From contig NZ_JAOQMX010000003.1 in NCBI RefSeq assembly GCF_025960985.1, positions 1 to 64,000 on the forward strand: a stretch of DNA of 64,000 nucleotides, given 5' to 3'. Positions 28,696 through 37,404 of the stretch are shown in pieces (the first letter of the stretch is position 1; each line of letters opens with the position of its first letter). This DNA is from Flavobacterium psychraerolatum (lineage in GTDB: Bacteria; Bacteroidota; Bacteroidia; Flavobacteriales; Flavobacteriaceae). Below the pieces are notes generated by a model that saw only the letters and a program-made list of their open reading frames with translations, had not been told where the DNA came from and did no database searches. A program made the translations under genes and the position numbers.

Positions 28696-28703
28696 TACCT
28701 TTG
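28696..28703 (+). promoter_or_regulatory. -7 promoter box of the globin gene
   Basis: TACCTTTG matches TAnnTTTG, 33 bases before the ATG. An imperfect palindrome AATCATATAATGACT-like region precedes it. The -33 box is not clear. Confidence 0.4.
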
Positions 28704-28735
28704 TGTCAACGGATCTCTTCCTTAAATAAATTATA

Positions 28736-29128
28736 ATGAAAAAAGAGCTAAAAGACATTACCAACAGAGAAGACATATCACTACTTGTTCGTACTTTCTA
28801 TGATAAAATAAGAGCAGATCAAGAAATTGGTTTCTATTTTAACGAAATGATTAATGATTGGGACGAACACTTGGATAAATTGACCGATTTCTGGGAGATG
28901 AATCTTTTTGGTAATAAATTTTATAAAGGCAATCCGCTAGAAGCACACGTAAACGTGGACAAGCATTTTGGAGGCAAAATTGGCCCGAATGAATTTGGTA
29001 TTTGGCTAAACCATTGGGCACAAACTTTGGACGAACTTTTTGAAGGCGAAAATGTAGATATATTGAAACGTAGGGCTAGAAAAATGGGGACTTTTATCTA
29101 TATGGGAATGTTTAATAGTCGTAGTTAA
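28736..29128 (+). CDS. Group III truncated hemoglobin
   Basis: A 130-residue heme protein of the 2-on-2 globin fold. Group III features are FYDKIRADQEIGFYFN, LTDFWEMNLFG and HVNVDKHFGG, where His near residue 80 is the proximal-ligand candidate, and LNHWAQTLDELF with the C-terminal helix. The role is O2, NO or peroxide chemistry and is not further defined. It is monocistronic. Confidence 0.9.
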   Translation: MKKELKDITNREDISLLVRTFYDKIRADQEIGFYFNEMINDWDEHLDKLTDFWEMNLFGNKFYKGNPLEAHVNVDKHFGGKIGPNEFGIWLNHWAQTLDELFEGENVDILKRRARKMGTFIYMGMFNSRS

Positions 29129-29210
29129 GTTTTGCAGAGATACAAAAGCATTAAACCTACAAGAGATTTAAAAGTATATAGGTTTTCGAACTTAAAATGT
29201 AATTATTTAT

Positions 29211-29480
29211 GATATCCAAAAAGTGGTGGGTCGGCAGGTCTTCGACAAGCTCAGATGGACAGATTGGGGTATGAAATTCTCTCTATTAAACAAATGATTA
29301 TTGTAGTTAAAAACATGAAAAAATAACATTGCTAAAGTGCTCATTTGGTGCAGTCTTTGACAAGATTAGATGAAGAAAGTGCAGCCTAAAAATGTTATAA
29401 TTTAACAATGTAGTCTTTGTATCCAAAAATTGCTCGGTTGGCGTGATCTTAGACAAGCTCAGACGGACAGATTGAAGCTC
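29211..29480. repeat. Two diverged direct repeats containing CTTCGACAAGCTCAG
   Basis: Segments about 29211-29272 and 29419-29480 align: both have ATCCAAAAA, then GGTCGGC/GGTTGGC, then CTTCGACAAGCTCAG (29240-29254) or CTTAGACAAGCTCAG (29448-29462), then ATGGACAGATTG/ACGGACAGATTG. A third weak copy is at 29355-29370. The whole 29129-29549 gap has no gene. Confidence 0.75.
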
Positions 29481-29549
29481 AAAAACATTTAAAGGTATAA
29501 GAAAAATCGTGATACATAAGTTTTGCGTCTCGAACCTTTAACTCGTAAC

Positions 29550-30191
29550 TTAGAACCACTCTTTCTCAAAAGCATAGACTAGACCGAAATTCTCCACGGC
29601 TTCGTAATAAACATCAAATTGTTTTTGAATGTCTCCAAAATTAAGGTTAGCAGTGGTCTTTATTTCTTGTAAATCAAAAGGTAATACTTGAATATGGTCT
29701 TTAAAACTGATTCCTTTTTCGTTTTGGATTTTAAATATTGCTTCTTTGGCACCCCAAATTACTGTTAGTTTTTGAATGTACTCGTTTACATCCTCAATAG
29801 ACAGGAATTTCACTTCAGATGTAATAAATTTATCTGCAATTCTAATTATTTTTTCTCGGTGCAATTCAATATCAATTCCAACGGATCTATTGCTGATGAT
29901 AATTGCCGAAAACTCATGAGAATGGGTGATAGAAATGTATTTATCATCTTCGAGATGTGGTTTCCCAAACTCATCATAGTACAAGTCTAAATCATTATAA
30001 CCTGCTTCTTGAAGGAGTTTACGAACACTCAAAAATCCACGTTGATGTAGTTCTGACTTCATTCCGATTAGGCGTTCGCGGTTTTTCATGTTCAACACTA
30101 CTTCGGAGAAAAGCTGCTCGTAGGTTTCAGTGATTTTCCAAACGAGAATTTGGGTTTGAGAATCGAAAAAAAAGTTTTTGAATAACGGCAT
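29550..30191 (-). CDS. 4'-phosphopantetheinyl transferase superfamily protein
   Basis: Attaches phosphopantetheine to carrier proteins. The 213-residue product has the two Mg-binding blocks RSVGIDIELHR and WGAKEAIFK, and SITHSHEFSAI ahead of them, as in Sfp/AcpT-type enzymes. The ATG at 30191 (MPLFKNFFF) is chosen. The 21-residue longer frame would run through a dispersed hairpin element and is not family-like. The target carrier is unknown. Confidence 0.9.
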   Translation of the reverse strand: MPLFKNFFFDSQTQILVWKITETYEQLFSEVVLNMKNRERLIGMKSELHQRGFLSVRKLLQEAGYNDLDLYYDEFGKPHLEDDKYISITHSHEFSAIIISNRSVGIDIELHREKIIRIADKFITSEVKFLSIEDVNEYIQKLTVIWGAKEAIFKIQNEKGISFKDHIQVLPFDLQEIKTTANLNFGDIQKQFDVYYEAVENFGLVYAFEKEWF

Positions 30192-30215
30192 TTTGTTGGT
30201 TTTGCTGGTTTTTTT

Positions 30216-30298
30216 AGCCCCGATAGTAGCGTAAATCCTTGTGGGGGCGGGCATTATGCCCCCACAAGATTGAAGCGGATAGCGGGAAATAGCTCCTA
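30216..30298 (+). repeat. Dispersed intergenic element, copy b
   Basis: AGCCCCGATAGTAGCG and AATCCTTG lead into a GC-rich perfect hairpin TTGTGGGGGC/GCCCCCACAA, then GATTGAAGCGGATAGCGGGA and AATAGCTCCTAAATAA. It lies between the divergent PPTase and ahcY genes. Confidence 0.8.
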
Positions 30299-30402
30299 AA
30301 TAATTAGATGAAATTTTTTTTATTTTGCTGGTTTTTAAAAACTTAGACTTGTAAACAATTCATAAATGTTTACTAATCCTTTTTAAATCATAACTTATTA
30401 TG

Positions 30403-30410
30403 TAAATTTG
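30403..30410 (+). promoter_or_regulatory. -7 promoter box of ahcY
   Basis: TAAATTTG matches TAnnTTTG and lies 33 bases before the ATG. No -33 TTG at standard spacing. Confidence 0.45.
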
Positions 30411-30442
30411 CATCGAATTTTATAATTACAAATATACTATAA

Positions 30443-31759
30443 ATGAGTACATCGACTATGCCTTATGTGGCTTTCAAAGTAAAAGATATTTCTCTAGCGG
30501 CTTGGGGAAGAAAAGAAATTGAATTAGCAGAAGCTGAAATGCCAGGTTTAATGGCACTTCGTTCTGAGTACAAAGACGAACAACCTCTTAAAGGAGCTCG
30601 TATTGCAGGATGTTTGCACATGACTATTCAAACAGCGGTTTTGATTGAAACTTTGATCGCTCTTGGTGCTGAAGTTACTTGGTCATCTTGTAATATTTTC
30701 TCAACTCAAGATCAAGCTGCTGCTGCAATTGCTGCTGCTGGAATTCAGGTTTATGCTTGGAAAGGTTTGAACGATGCAGATTTTGACTGGTGTATTGAGC
30801 AAACATTATTCTTTGGTGAAGATAAAAAACCATTGAATATGATTCTTGATGACGGTGGAGATTTAACAAATATGGTTATTGACCGTTTCCCTGAATTGGT
30901 TCCTGGAATCAAAGGATTATCTGAAGAAACTACTACTGGAGTTCACAGATTATACGAAAGAATGAAAGCAGGAACATTGCCAATGCCAGCTATCAATGTA
31001 AATGACTCGGTAACTAAATCTAAATTTGATAACAAATACGGTTGTAAAGAATCTGCAGTTGATGCAGTTCGTCGTGCGACTGACATTATGTTGGCTGGAA
31101 AAAGAGTAATCGTTTGTGGTTACGGTGATGTAGGTAAAGGTACTGCAGCTTCTTTTAGAGGTGCTGGTTCTATTGTTACAGTTACTGAAATTGACCCAAT
31201 TTGTGCTTTACAAGCTGCAATGGACGGTTTTGAAGTTAAAAAATTAAACACTGTTGTTGCTAATGCTGATATCATCATTACGACGACTGGAAATAAAGAT
31301 ATCATCAAAGGAAGTCACTTTGAGCAAATGAAAGATAAAACTATCGTTTGTAACATTGGACATTTTGATAACGAAATCGCTGTTGCTTGGTTGAACCAAA
31401 ACCACGGTGCTTCAAAAATTGAAATCAAACCTCAGGTTGACAAATATACTATCAACGGTAAAGACATCATCCTTTTGGCTGAAGGTCGTTTGGTAAACCT
31501 TGGTTGCGCTACAGGTCACCCAAGTTTTGTAATGAGTAACTCATTTACTAACCAAACTTTGGCTCAAATCGAATTGTGGAAAAACAGTGCTGCTTACAAA
31601 AATGAAGTGTACATGTTACCAAAAATTCTTGACGAAAAAGTAGCGATGTTACACCTTGCTAAATTAGGTGTTGAACTTGAAACTCTTTCTGAAGAGCAAG
31701 CAGCCTATATCGGTGTTGGTGTTGATGGTCCATACAAACCGGAATACTACAGATACTAA
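30443..31759 (+). CDS. ahcY: Adenosylhomocysteinase
   Basis: NAD-dependent enzyme that splits S-adenosylhomocysteine into adenosine and homocysteine, relieving product inhibition of methyltransferases. The 438-residue product has [32 protein letters not shown], the Rossmann loop [40 protein letters not shown] and the C-terminal YKPEYYRY. Codon use is that of a highly expressed gene. It is monocistronic with a terminator. Confidence 0.98.
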   Translation: MSTSTMPYVAFKVKDISLAAWGRKEIELAEAEMPGLMALRSEYKDEQPLKGARIAGCLHMTIQTAVLIETLIALGAEVTWSSCNIFSTQDQAAAAIAAAGIQVYAWKGLNDADFDWCIEQTLFFGEDKKPLNMILDDGGDLTNMVIDRFPELVPGIKGLSEETTTGVHRLYERMKAGTLPMPAINVNDSVTKSKFDNKYGCKESAVDAVRRATDIMLAGKRVIVCGYGDVGKGTAASFRGAGSIVTVTEIDPICALQAAMDGFEVKKLNTVVANADIIITTTGNKDIIKGSHFEQMKDKTIVCNIGHFDNEIAVAWLNQNHGASKIEIKPQVDKYTINGKDIILLAEGRLVNLGCATGHPSFVMSNSFTNQTLAQIELWKNSAAYKNEVYMLPKILDEKVAMLHLAKLGVELETLSEEQAAYIGVGVDGPYKPEYYRY

Positions 31760-32118
31760 ATAATATTTGATTGTTGATTAACGTCCCGACCCTTCGGGAT
31801 TGATTTCAGATTTGGCTCAAGAAGATTATTTGATTTTTGAAATTGCCATTGAAATTTATTTTTGATTGTTGATTAACGATTTATAGAAACCCTCATTATC
31901 CTAAAGCACTGGAAATGAGGGTTTTTTTTTAAATCACCGTTCATTTTAAATTTATTAGAAAACAACAATTAACTTTTAAATCTAAATCCTATACAAAAAA
32001 AAATCAAATAACTGATAACAAGCAGCTTGGTAATTGATTTTATTTGTAAATTTAATCACACAATCTCTGGCACAAATTTTGCAAGACGAAATGTAATTAT
32101 TAAATTAAAACAAATACA
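31760..32118. other. 3' flank of ahcY with short direct repeats
   Basis: TTTGATTGTTGATTAACG occurs twice (about 31767-31785 and 31861-31878). A small hairpin CGTCCCGACCCTTCGGGATT follows the first. No gene is seen. The remainder is the A/T-rich upstream region of the 11-mer lipoprotein. Confidence 0.55.
31887..31930 (+). terminator. Terminator of ahcY
   Basis: AAACCCTCATT pairs with AATGAGGGTTT and is followed by T9. It lies 128 bases after the ahcY stop. Confidence 0.85.
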
Positions 32119-32694
32119 ATGAAAAAAATCATCTTAAGTATGGCGGTTGTAGCATTAATTTTTGCTACATCATGTAAAAAAGAAACAACCGAAGAGGTTT
32201 CAACTGAAATTGGAACAACTGAAACAGCAGACACTACAACACTAGAAACTGCTTATAATGATGCTGTCCTTAAATTAGAGGAAGCTAAGAAAAGTGGAGA
32301 TGCAGAAGCTACAGCTACAGCTCAAGAAGCTGTAGATAATGCAAAAAATTCCTGGGAAGAAGCGAAAAGCAAAGCAGCAGAAATGGGTACTGACTTAAAA
32401 GAAAACCTTGAAGAAACAAGTGAAAAAATAGATGCTGCTGCTGCAAAAACAAAAGAAGACATTAACGAGTCTGTAACTAATGCCAAAGCTGCGATTAATA
32501 CCGCAAAAACTGATGCTGTTAACAGCGCTACAACTGCTAAGGAAAACGTGGTGAAATCTGCAACTACTGCAAAAGAAAATGTAGATAAAGCAGCAGCAGC
32601 GGCCAAGGAAGATGCTGCTAAATCTGCTGCCGATGCAAAAGAAAATGCTAAAACAGGTTACAATGGTGCTGTTGACAAATTAAAAATGAAATAA
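32119..32694 (+). CDS. Lipoprotein with 11-residue helical repeats
   Basis: A 191-residue lipoprotein (IFATSCKK lipobox). After a low-complexity Glu/Thr linker the C-terminal two thirds are almost purely helical, rich in Ala, Lys, Glu. At least five consecutive 11-residue units start with AK (AKTDAVNSATT, AKENVVKSATT, AKENVDKAAAA, AKEDAAKSAAD, AKENAKTGYNG). An 11-residue period gives a right-handed amphipathic helix, as in LEA-type and apolipoprotein-like proteins. A stress or membrane-surface role is possible but not shown. It has its own terminator. Confidence 0.8.
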   Translation: MKKIILSMAVVALIFATSCKKETTEEVSTEIGTTETADTTTLETAYNDAVLKLEEAKKSGDAEATATAQEAVDNAKNSWEEAKSKAAEMGTDLKENLEETSEKIDAAAAKTKEDINESVTNAKAAINTAKTDAVNSATTAKENVVKSATTAKENVDKAAAAAKEDAAKSAADAKENAKTGYNGAVDKLKMK

Positions 32695-32710
32695 ACAACA
32701 CCTATTATTT

Positions 32711-32752
32711 ATTAAAGCTAGATTTTTCATCAACAACAAAATCTAGCTTTAA
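32711..32752 (+). terminator. Terminator of the 11-mer lipoprotein gene
   Basis: ATTAAAGCTAGATTT and AAATCTAGCTTTAAT form a perfect 15-base stem. The following T-run is short (AATTTTAG). Confidence 0.75.
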
Positions 32753-33010
32753 TTTTAGACTTACACAACTACCCCTTTTATAAGGCAAATTATTGAAAAG
32801 TACCCAGATAGATTTGTACTTCTTCAAGATAACAATTCCACATAAATTCATACCCATTATCATAGTTTAAAATTCATACCGATTTTAATTATAAAGACAG
32901 ATCCCACACTCAAAGATAGAGACAAGTAAAAAAAGTAACCTTATTCAATTTTTTACTAATAAAATAATTGTATTTTTATCCGATACTAAGTCTAATCGAA
33001 ATTCAAAACC
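32753..33010. other. Gene-free stretch
   Basis: A/T-rich spacer between the lipoprotein terminator and the TonB-CTD-like lipoprotein. No gene, repeat or promoter box was recognised with confidence. Confidence 0.35.
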
Positions 33011-33487
33011 TTGAAGTATTACACACTTTTATTCGTTATTTTATTTTTTAATTCCTGTCAGTATTTTGACAAATCAGTTCCCTCGGAAAAAGAATTACTG
33101 CAAAAGGAATTGAAGTCTATAAATTGGAAAGAAGTGGACGAATACCCCTCTTTTGTAGATTGTAATAAAATTGAAGGTAAAACCGAGCGCCAACAGTGTT
33201 TTTTCCAGTTTTTAACCGAGTTAATACAAGAAAAAATACGCATAGACACCCTTTCTACCCTATATCCAGAACTAGATACTATTGAGGTCAAAGTAACCAT
33301 ATTTCCTAATTCTAGAATTCAGTTTGAGCCTTTATTCCCCAAAGACTCCGTTACTTATGACCGCATTAAAATTGATAGTATTTTAAAACGTAGATTGGTT
33401 GGATTTCCAAAAGTAAGTCCTGCTATCAAACGCGGAATACCAGTTAAGACGCAATTTGTTTTACCTGTTATTCTAAAAATTGAGTAA
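33011..33487 (+). CDS. Lipoprotein with TonB C-terminal-like domain
   Basis: A 158-residue predicted lipoprotein (VILFFNSC lipobox) starting with TTG; no ATG is available upstream of the signal. Residues about 45-158 resemble the TonB/energy-transducer C-terminal domain as found in flavobacteria: YPSFVDC, then KTERQQCFFQFL, LDTIEVKVTI, and AIKRGIPVKTQFVLPVILKI. A lipid anchor instead of the usual membrane helix means it cannot couple to ExbB in the standard way. Function is unassigned. Confidence 0.75.
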   Translation: MKYYTLLFVILFFNSCQYFDKSVPSEKELLQKELKSINWKEVDEYPSFVDCNKIEGKTERQQCFFQFLTELIQEKIRIDTLSTLYPELDTIEVKVTIFPNSRIQFEPLFPKDSVTYDRIKIDSILKRRLVGFPKVSPAIKRGIPVKTQFVLPVILKIE

Positions 33488-33971
33488 TCTATTTACGGAT
33501 GCGGTTGTTATTATGCCATTTCTTAAAAACAAAAATATTTCTAAATCCACGTTACCTAATGGCCTTTTTTCGCCCGATTTGGATTTTTTTCTCGAATGAA
33601 AATGTAAAGCAAAAGCAATAATAGCTTTTAGTATTTTTATAGTTGAATTAGCCTTGAACCTGTTAATTTTATCCTTACTTTTTTTGTGTTTAAAAAGGTT
33701 CTTCAACAGATTTATCTTCTTTTTCACCCTAAAACACATGGCTACTCTGCTCTAATTGCAGTTCAAACTATAGTTACCAACCTAAAAAATAAATATAATA
33801 CTTAATAAAATAGCATTAAAAATGAAATAATTAGTTAAAGTAGCTTTGATTATTAATTAGAAATTTAATCTTTGTATTCTAAAACATTGAAGGTTTAATA
33901 TAAAATCTAAACTATATCTGTTTTAAATGCAATAAAAAAGTTTTTACATAATTAATCTTTAAAGCACCAAA
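33488..33971. other. Gene-free stretch
   Basis: No convincing gene. A 28-codon frame begins at 33512 and an antisense frame spans 33473-33739, but neither has family features. The right part is highly A/T-rich. Confidence 0.4.
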
Positions 33972-34691
33972 ATGCCTTTTACATTTTCACATGCTGCGGC
34001 TGTACTGCCATTTTTCAAAAGTAGAAAAGTTTCTATTTCGGGGCTTATAGTTGGTTCTGTCGCTCCAGATTTAGTGTACTTTTTCAACATGAATTTAGAT
34101 AGTAAATACAGTCATACTTTAAAAGGCGTTTTTACAATAGATTTCTTGTATGCATTCTTGCTCCTTTTTGTCTTTCATTTAATTATAAAGAAGGTACTAA
34201 TTCATAATTTACCTAAATTTTTTCAATCAAGAACACAAGAGTTGTTACATACAGATTGGTTGTTCTATTTTAAACGGAATGTACCGGTGGTGTTACTCTC
34301 TTATGTTTTTGGAGCTTTCACACATCTTGTACTAGATTCTTTAACACACAACAATGGGTATTTTGTTATGCGGTACGATGCGTATAGTAAATCGTTTTTT
34401 GGCATTTCACTATTTATGTATGTGTATCGTTTTGTTTCTATTGGCGGTATGCTTTACATGATGTACTGTTTTTATAAGTTACCTGTAGTCAAGCAAAATT
34501 TCTCTAAGATAAACGTTTGGTATTGGTTGACAACGGCAATTGTTACAGCTGCTATTTTTTATTGGCGATGGACAAAAGGAATGATTGAAGTGGCACAAGT
34601 TCAAATATATTTGGTGGTTTTACTAGCATCCTTTGTTTGTGGGCTTGTGGTATCTGGCTTGCTCTTCGGTCGGTCAAAAGCTATTGCTTAA
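33972..34691 (+). CDS. DUF4184 membrane protein
   Basis: A 239-residue inner-membrane protein with about six hydrophobic segments. The N-terminus MPFTFSHAAAVLPF and VGSVAPDLVYFF match the DUF4184 family. HLVLDSLTHNNGYF is another conserved block with possible metal-binding His/Asp. Its function is unknown. The end overlaps the convergent glycosyltransferase gene by 11 bases. Confidence 0.85.
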   Translation: MPFTFSHAAAVLPFFKSRKVSISGLIVGSVAPDLVYFFNMNLDSKYSHTLKGVFTIDFLYAFLLLFVFHLIIKKVLIHNLPKFFQSRTQELLHTDWLFYFKRNVPVVLLSYVFGAFTHLVLDSLTHNNGYFVMRYDAYSKSFFGISLFMYVYRFVSIGGMLYMMYCFYKLPVVKQNFSKINVWYWLTTAIVTAAIFYWRWTKGMIEVAQVQIYLVVLLASFVCGLVVSGLLFGRSKAIA

Positions 34692-35766
34692 ACGTACGCC
34701 CTTTCCATTCATACGACCCAAAAACACTGTAAAGTGCCACCGTCACAGCCCAAAACGGGTACAATACACTACTGAGAACTAGGTAACGAGTAGTTAAGCT
34801 TAAAAAGCGATTCGATTTTAAAATCAATCCTGCGTCGATAGCTATTTTTATTCCAATTAAAAATAATGCTGTTTGATAATGCATAAAAAAGAGCAGAAGA
34901 ATGATTGTTAGGTTGCCCAAAAAAACAACGATTCCCAATCCTTTACCAAACTGACTTTTATAGGCAGTTGTCTTGGCTGCCCAGCGAACTCTTTGGTAAA
35001 AAAGCGCTTGCCAATTGTCTACTGGATTTGTTGTGATTGTCGTGTTTTTCGATTTTAAATACTGAACACTTTCGGGCGCATGGGCAATAGCTTTTTGGAG
35101 TAAAAAAACATCGTCACCACTAGCAATTGCGTCATTTCCTTCGAATCCATTTAGTGCTACAAAAAAAGATTTTGAATAAGCAAAGTTTGCTCCGTTACAC
35201 ATAAAACCTTTGTTTAGACCAAAGCTACCTATTGTTGCTCCTTGTAAACTAGCCAAGTCCAATTGCTGAAAATGGTGTAAAAACGAATTCCCACACTCAT
35301 AACGCACCGCTCCTGCAAGCATCTCTACGTTATGATTTTGAATGTAATCATCTAGGGTAGACAGCCATTTTTGGGGTACAATACAATCGGCATCAGTAGT
35401 AATAATCCAATCTGTTTTTACAATTTGCATTGCTGTAGTAATCGCGTCTTTTTTAGGGGAATTCGAAACTCGATTATTTTGTACCACTTTAATCCTGAAT
35501 CCAAAATCCTGAATCACGAATTTTTCCTCTGATTCGTCATCAATTAAAATAAGTTCAAATAAATCAGTCGGGTAGTCCAACTTTGTAAGGCTTTCTAATA
35601 GTTGAGGTAGATTTTTGGCTTCATTTCGAAAAGGAACCAGAATACTGAATTTTGTTTTTGGTATCGAATATGAACTAGTGTATGTTTTTACTTTCGAAAA
35701 GCCATAAATAAGTCCTAAAATAGAAAGACCATATAAAAGGAGTATGATAGTAAGTAGTAGCATCAT
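34681..35766 (-). CDS. Family 2 glycosyltransferase, membrane-bound
   Basis: A 361-residue processive-type GT2 enzyme. It has an N-terminal membrane helix and a GT-A domain with FSILVPFRNEAKNLP, LILIDDES, WIITTDADC (metal-binding DxD) and FYQRVRWAAKT (QxxRW). Two or three C-terminal helices follow. The sugar donor and acceptor are unknown. A flippase-like LPG-synthase membrane protein lies 21 bases upstream on the same strand, suggesting a joint role in a lipid-linked sugar. Confidence 0.9.
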   Translation of the reverse strand: MMLLLTIILLLYGLSILGLIYGFSKVKTYTSSYSIPKTKFSILVPFRNEAKNLPQLLESLTKLDYPTDLFELILIDDESEEKFVIQDFGFRIKVVQNNRVSNSPKKDAITTAMQIVKTDWIITTDADCIVPQKWLSTLDDYIQNHNVEMLAGAVRYECGNSFLHHFQQLDLASLQGATIGSFGLNKGFMCNGANFAYSKSFFVALNGFEGNDAIASGDDVFLLQKAIAHAPESVQYLKSKNTTITTNPVDNWQALFYQRVRWAAKTTAYKSQFGKGLGIVVFLGNLTIILLLFFMHYQTALFLIGIKIAIDAGLILKSNRFLSLTTRYLVLSSVLYPFWAVTVALYSVFGSYEWKGRTFKQ

Positions 35767-35787
35767 TTTTTTCGAAAGGATTGTCTG

Positions 35788-36744
35788 TTATGTTATGCTG
35801 TCGCTAGGAATTTTGGTCTTGAAATTTAGCACATAAAAACTACCCAAAATAACAGGGATCACAACATTTAAAAACCACATTAATGTGGATACAAAAATAA
35901 TAATCCACTCATTCACGCCCAAAACACCAAAAAAGTATAATGCAACACTACCTTTTACCGCAAATTCTAAAAACTGAAAACTAGGCAAGCTAGAAGCTAA
36001 AAAGTAGACACTCGTTACCGCTGCCATCAAGGTTAGGTACGGCAAGTCCACATCAAAGCCTAAAAATAAAAAGTAATATTGATGCGAAAAAACGAAGTAG
36101 CGGCAACAGCCCAAAAAGATATTGCGACGGTGAATTCCTTCAGGAATAGCATTTATTTTGGCTACCAATTTTTCTATTGAATAGCCTTTTAGAGTGATTT
36201 TTTTTATCGAAAATAAAACAACTACCAAACTAATAAATCCTAGCAGGATAAAAAGTACAGTTTGGGTTGGAAGAACTTGAAATTTATAATTAAAATAAAA
36301 CAAGCCAAAAAAACCAAAAATAACGGTTAATACCATTTGGATTCCGTTACAAATGAGATTTAGAAAAATTACTTGCTTGGTATCACTTTTGTCAAAATAC
36401 AGCGCTTTACCCGCATATTCGCCCACGCCATTTGGAGTAAAAACACCAGCGGTCAAAGCAGCCAAAACTTGTTTGGTCGATTCTAAGGTTGATATTGGTC
36501 GAATATAGGATGCGAGATTCTTCCATTTCAAGATTTCGAAATAGCGATTTAAAATACTCAATAGCAAAATAAAGCCAACGCCTGTAATCGATTTGTTCTT
36601 GTTGAAAATAGTAATAAATTGATGCCAATCAAGTTTGTCATTGTTTGCAAGCTGACTATAAATAAAATAAAAAGCACCGCCTACAATCAAAAGTTTGACT
36701 AGAAGTACAAGGAATTGCTTAGTTTTGTGAGGAATCGAAATCAT
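35788..36744 (-). CDS. Lysylphosphatidylglycerol synthase-like membrane protein
   Basis: A 318-residue polytopic membrane protein of the LPG synthase/UPF0104 transmembrane family, without the MprF aminoacyl-transfer domain. Blocks include ALTAGVFTPNGVGEYAGKALYF and SSLPSFQFLEFAVKGSVALYFF. The ATG at 36744 is chosen; the longer frame would read antisense into ruvC. Members are thought to move lipids. It is paired with the GT2 gene and divergent from ruvC. Confidence 0.85.
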   Translation of the reverse strand: MISIPHKTKQFLVLLVKLLIVGGAFYFIYSQLANNDKLDWHQFITIFNKNKSITGVGFILLLSILNRYFEILKWKNLASYIRPISTLESTKQVLAALTAGVFTPNGVGEYAGKALYFDKSDTKQVIFLNLICNGIQMVLTVIFGFFGLFYFNYKFQVLPTQTVLFILLGFISLVVVLFSIKKITLKGYSIEKLVAKINAIPEGIHRRNIFLGCCRYFVFSHQYYFLFLGFDVDLPYLTLMAAVTSVYFLASSLPSFQFLEFAVKGSVALYFFGVLGVNEWIIIFVSTLMWFLNVVIPVILGSFYVLNFKTKIPSDSIT

Positions 36745-36799
36745 TAGGGCAAAGAAACAAAACTTTGTACTTTGAAACGTTAAACTTGAAACAAAACTT

Positions 36800-37354
36800 T
36801 TGGCAAACGAACGCATCATATTAGGGATTGATCCCGGAACCACAATCATGGGTTTTGGAATCATTCGCGTGATTAATAAAAAAATGGAATTTGTGCAACT
36901 CAATGAATTGCAACTTTCAAAATACGACAATCACTATCAAAAACTGAAGATAATTTTTGAACGTACGATCGAATTGATTGACACACATAATCCAGACGAA
37001 ATTGCTATTGAAGCTCCTTTTTTTGGTAAAAATGTGCAGTCGATGCTGAAACTAGGTCGCGCACAAGGTGTGGCTATGGCCGCGGGACTTTCGAGAGATA
37101 TTCCGATCACAGAATACGAACCTAAGAAGATAAAAATGGCAGTAACCGGTAACGGAAATGCCAGCAAAGAACAAGTCGCCAAAATGCTACAACAACTCTT
37201 GGGTTTGAAAGAACTACCCAAAAACCTCGATTCAACCGATGGATTGGCAGCTGCGGTTTGTCACTTTTTCAATTCAGGAAAAGTCATTGGCGAAAAAAGC
37301 TATTCTGGTTGGGATGCTTTTGTGAAAAATAATGAATCTCGTGTAAAAAAATAG
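36800..37354 (+). CDS. ruvC: Holliday junction resolvase RuvC
   Basis: Endonuclease that resolves Holliday junctions with RuvAB. The 184-residue product has ILGIDPGTTIMGFGII with catalytic Asp11, DEIAIEAPFFGKN with the catalytic Glu, GRAQGVAMAAGL, and DSTDGLAAAVCHFF with the late Asp residues. The start is TTG; no ATG gives the complete first strand. hemW follows 50 bases later. Confidence 0.95.
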   Translation: MANERIILGIDPGTTIMGFGIIRVINKKMEFVQLNELQLSKYDNHYQKLKIIFERTIELIDTHNPDEIAIEAPFFGKNVQSMLKLGRAQGVAMAAGLSRDIPITEYEPKKIKMAVTGNGNASKEQVAKMLQQLLGLKELPKNLDSTDGLAAAVCHFFNSGKVIGEKSYSGWDAFVKNNESRVKK

Positions 37355-37404
37355 TTTTCGGTCCTTGTACTGAAAACTGCGACTATAACTGAACACTAAA
37401 AAAA

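Noticed and set aside
33473..33739. 88-codon antisense frame after the TonB-CTD lipoprotein
   Set aside because: Lys/Phe-rich translation of A/T-rich spacer, no Shine-Dalgarno, no family features, overlaps the end of a better gene.
36745..36930. N-terminal extension of the LPG-synthase-like protein
   Set aside because: The extra 62 residues read antisense through the start of ruvC and lack family similarity.
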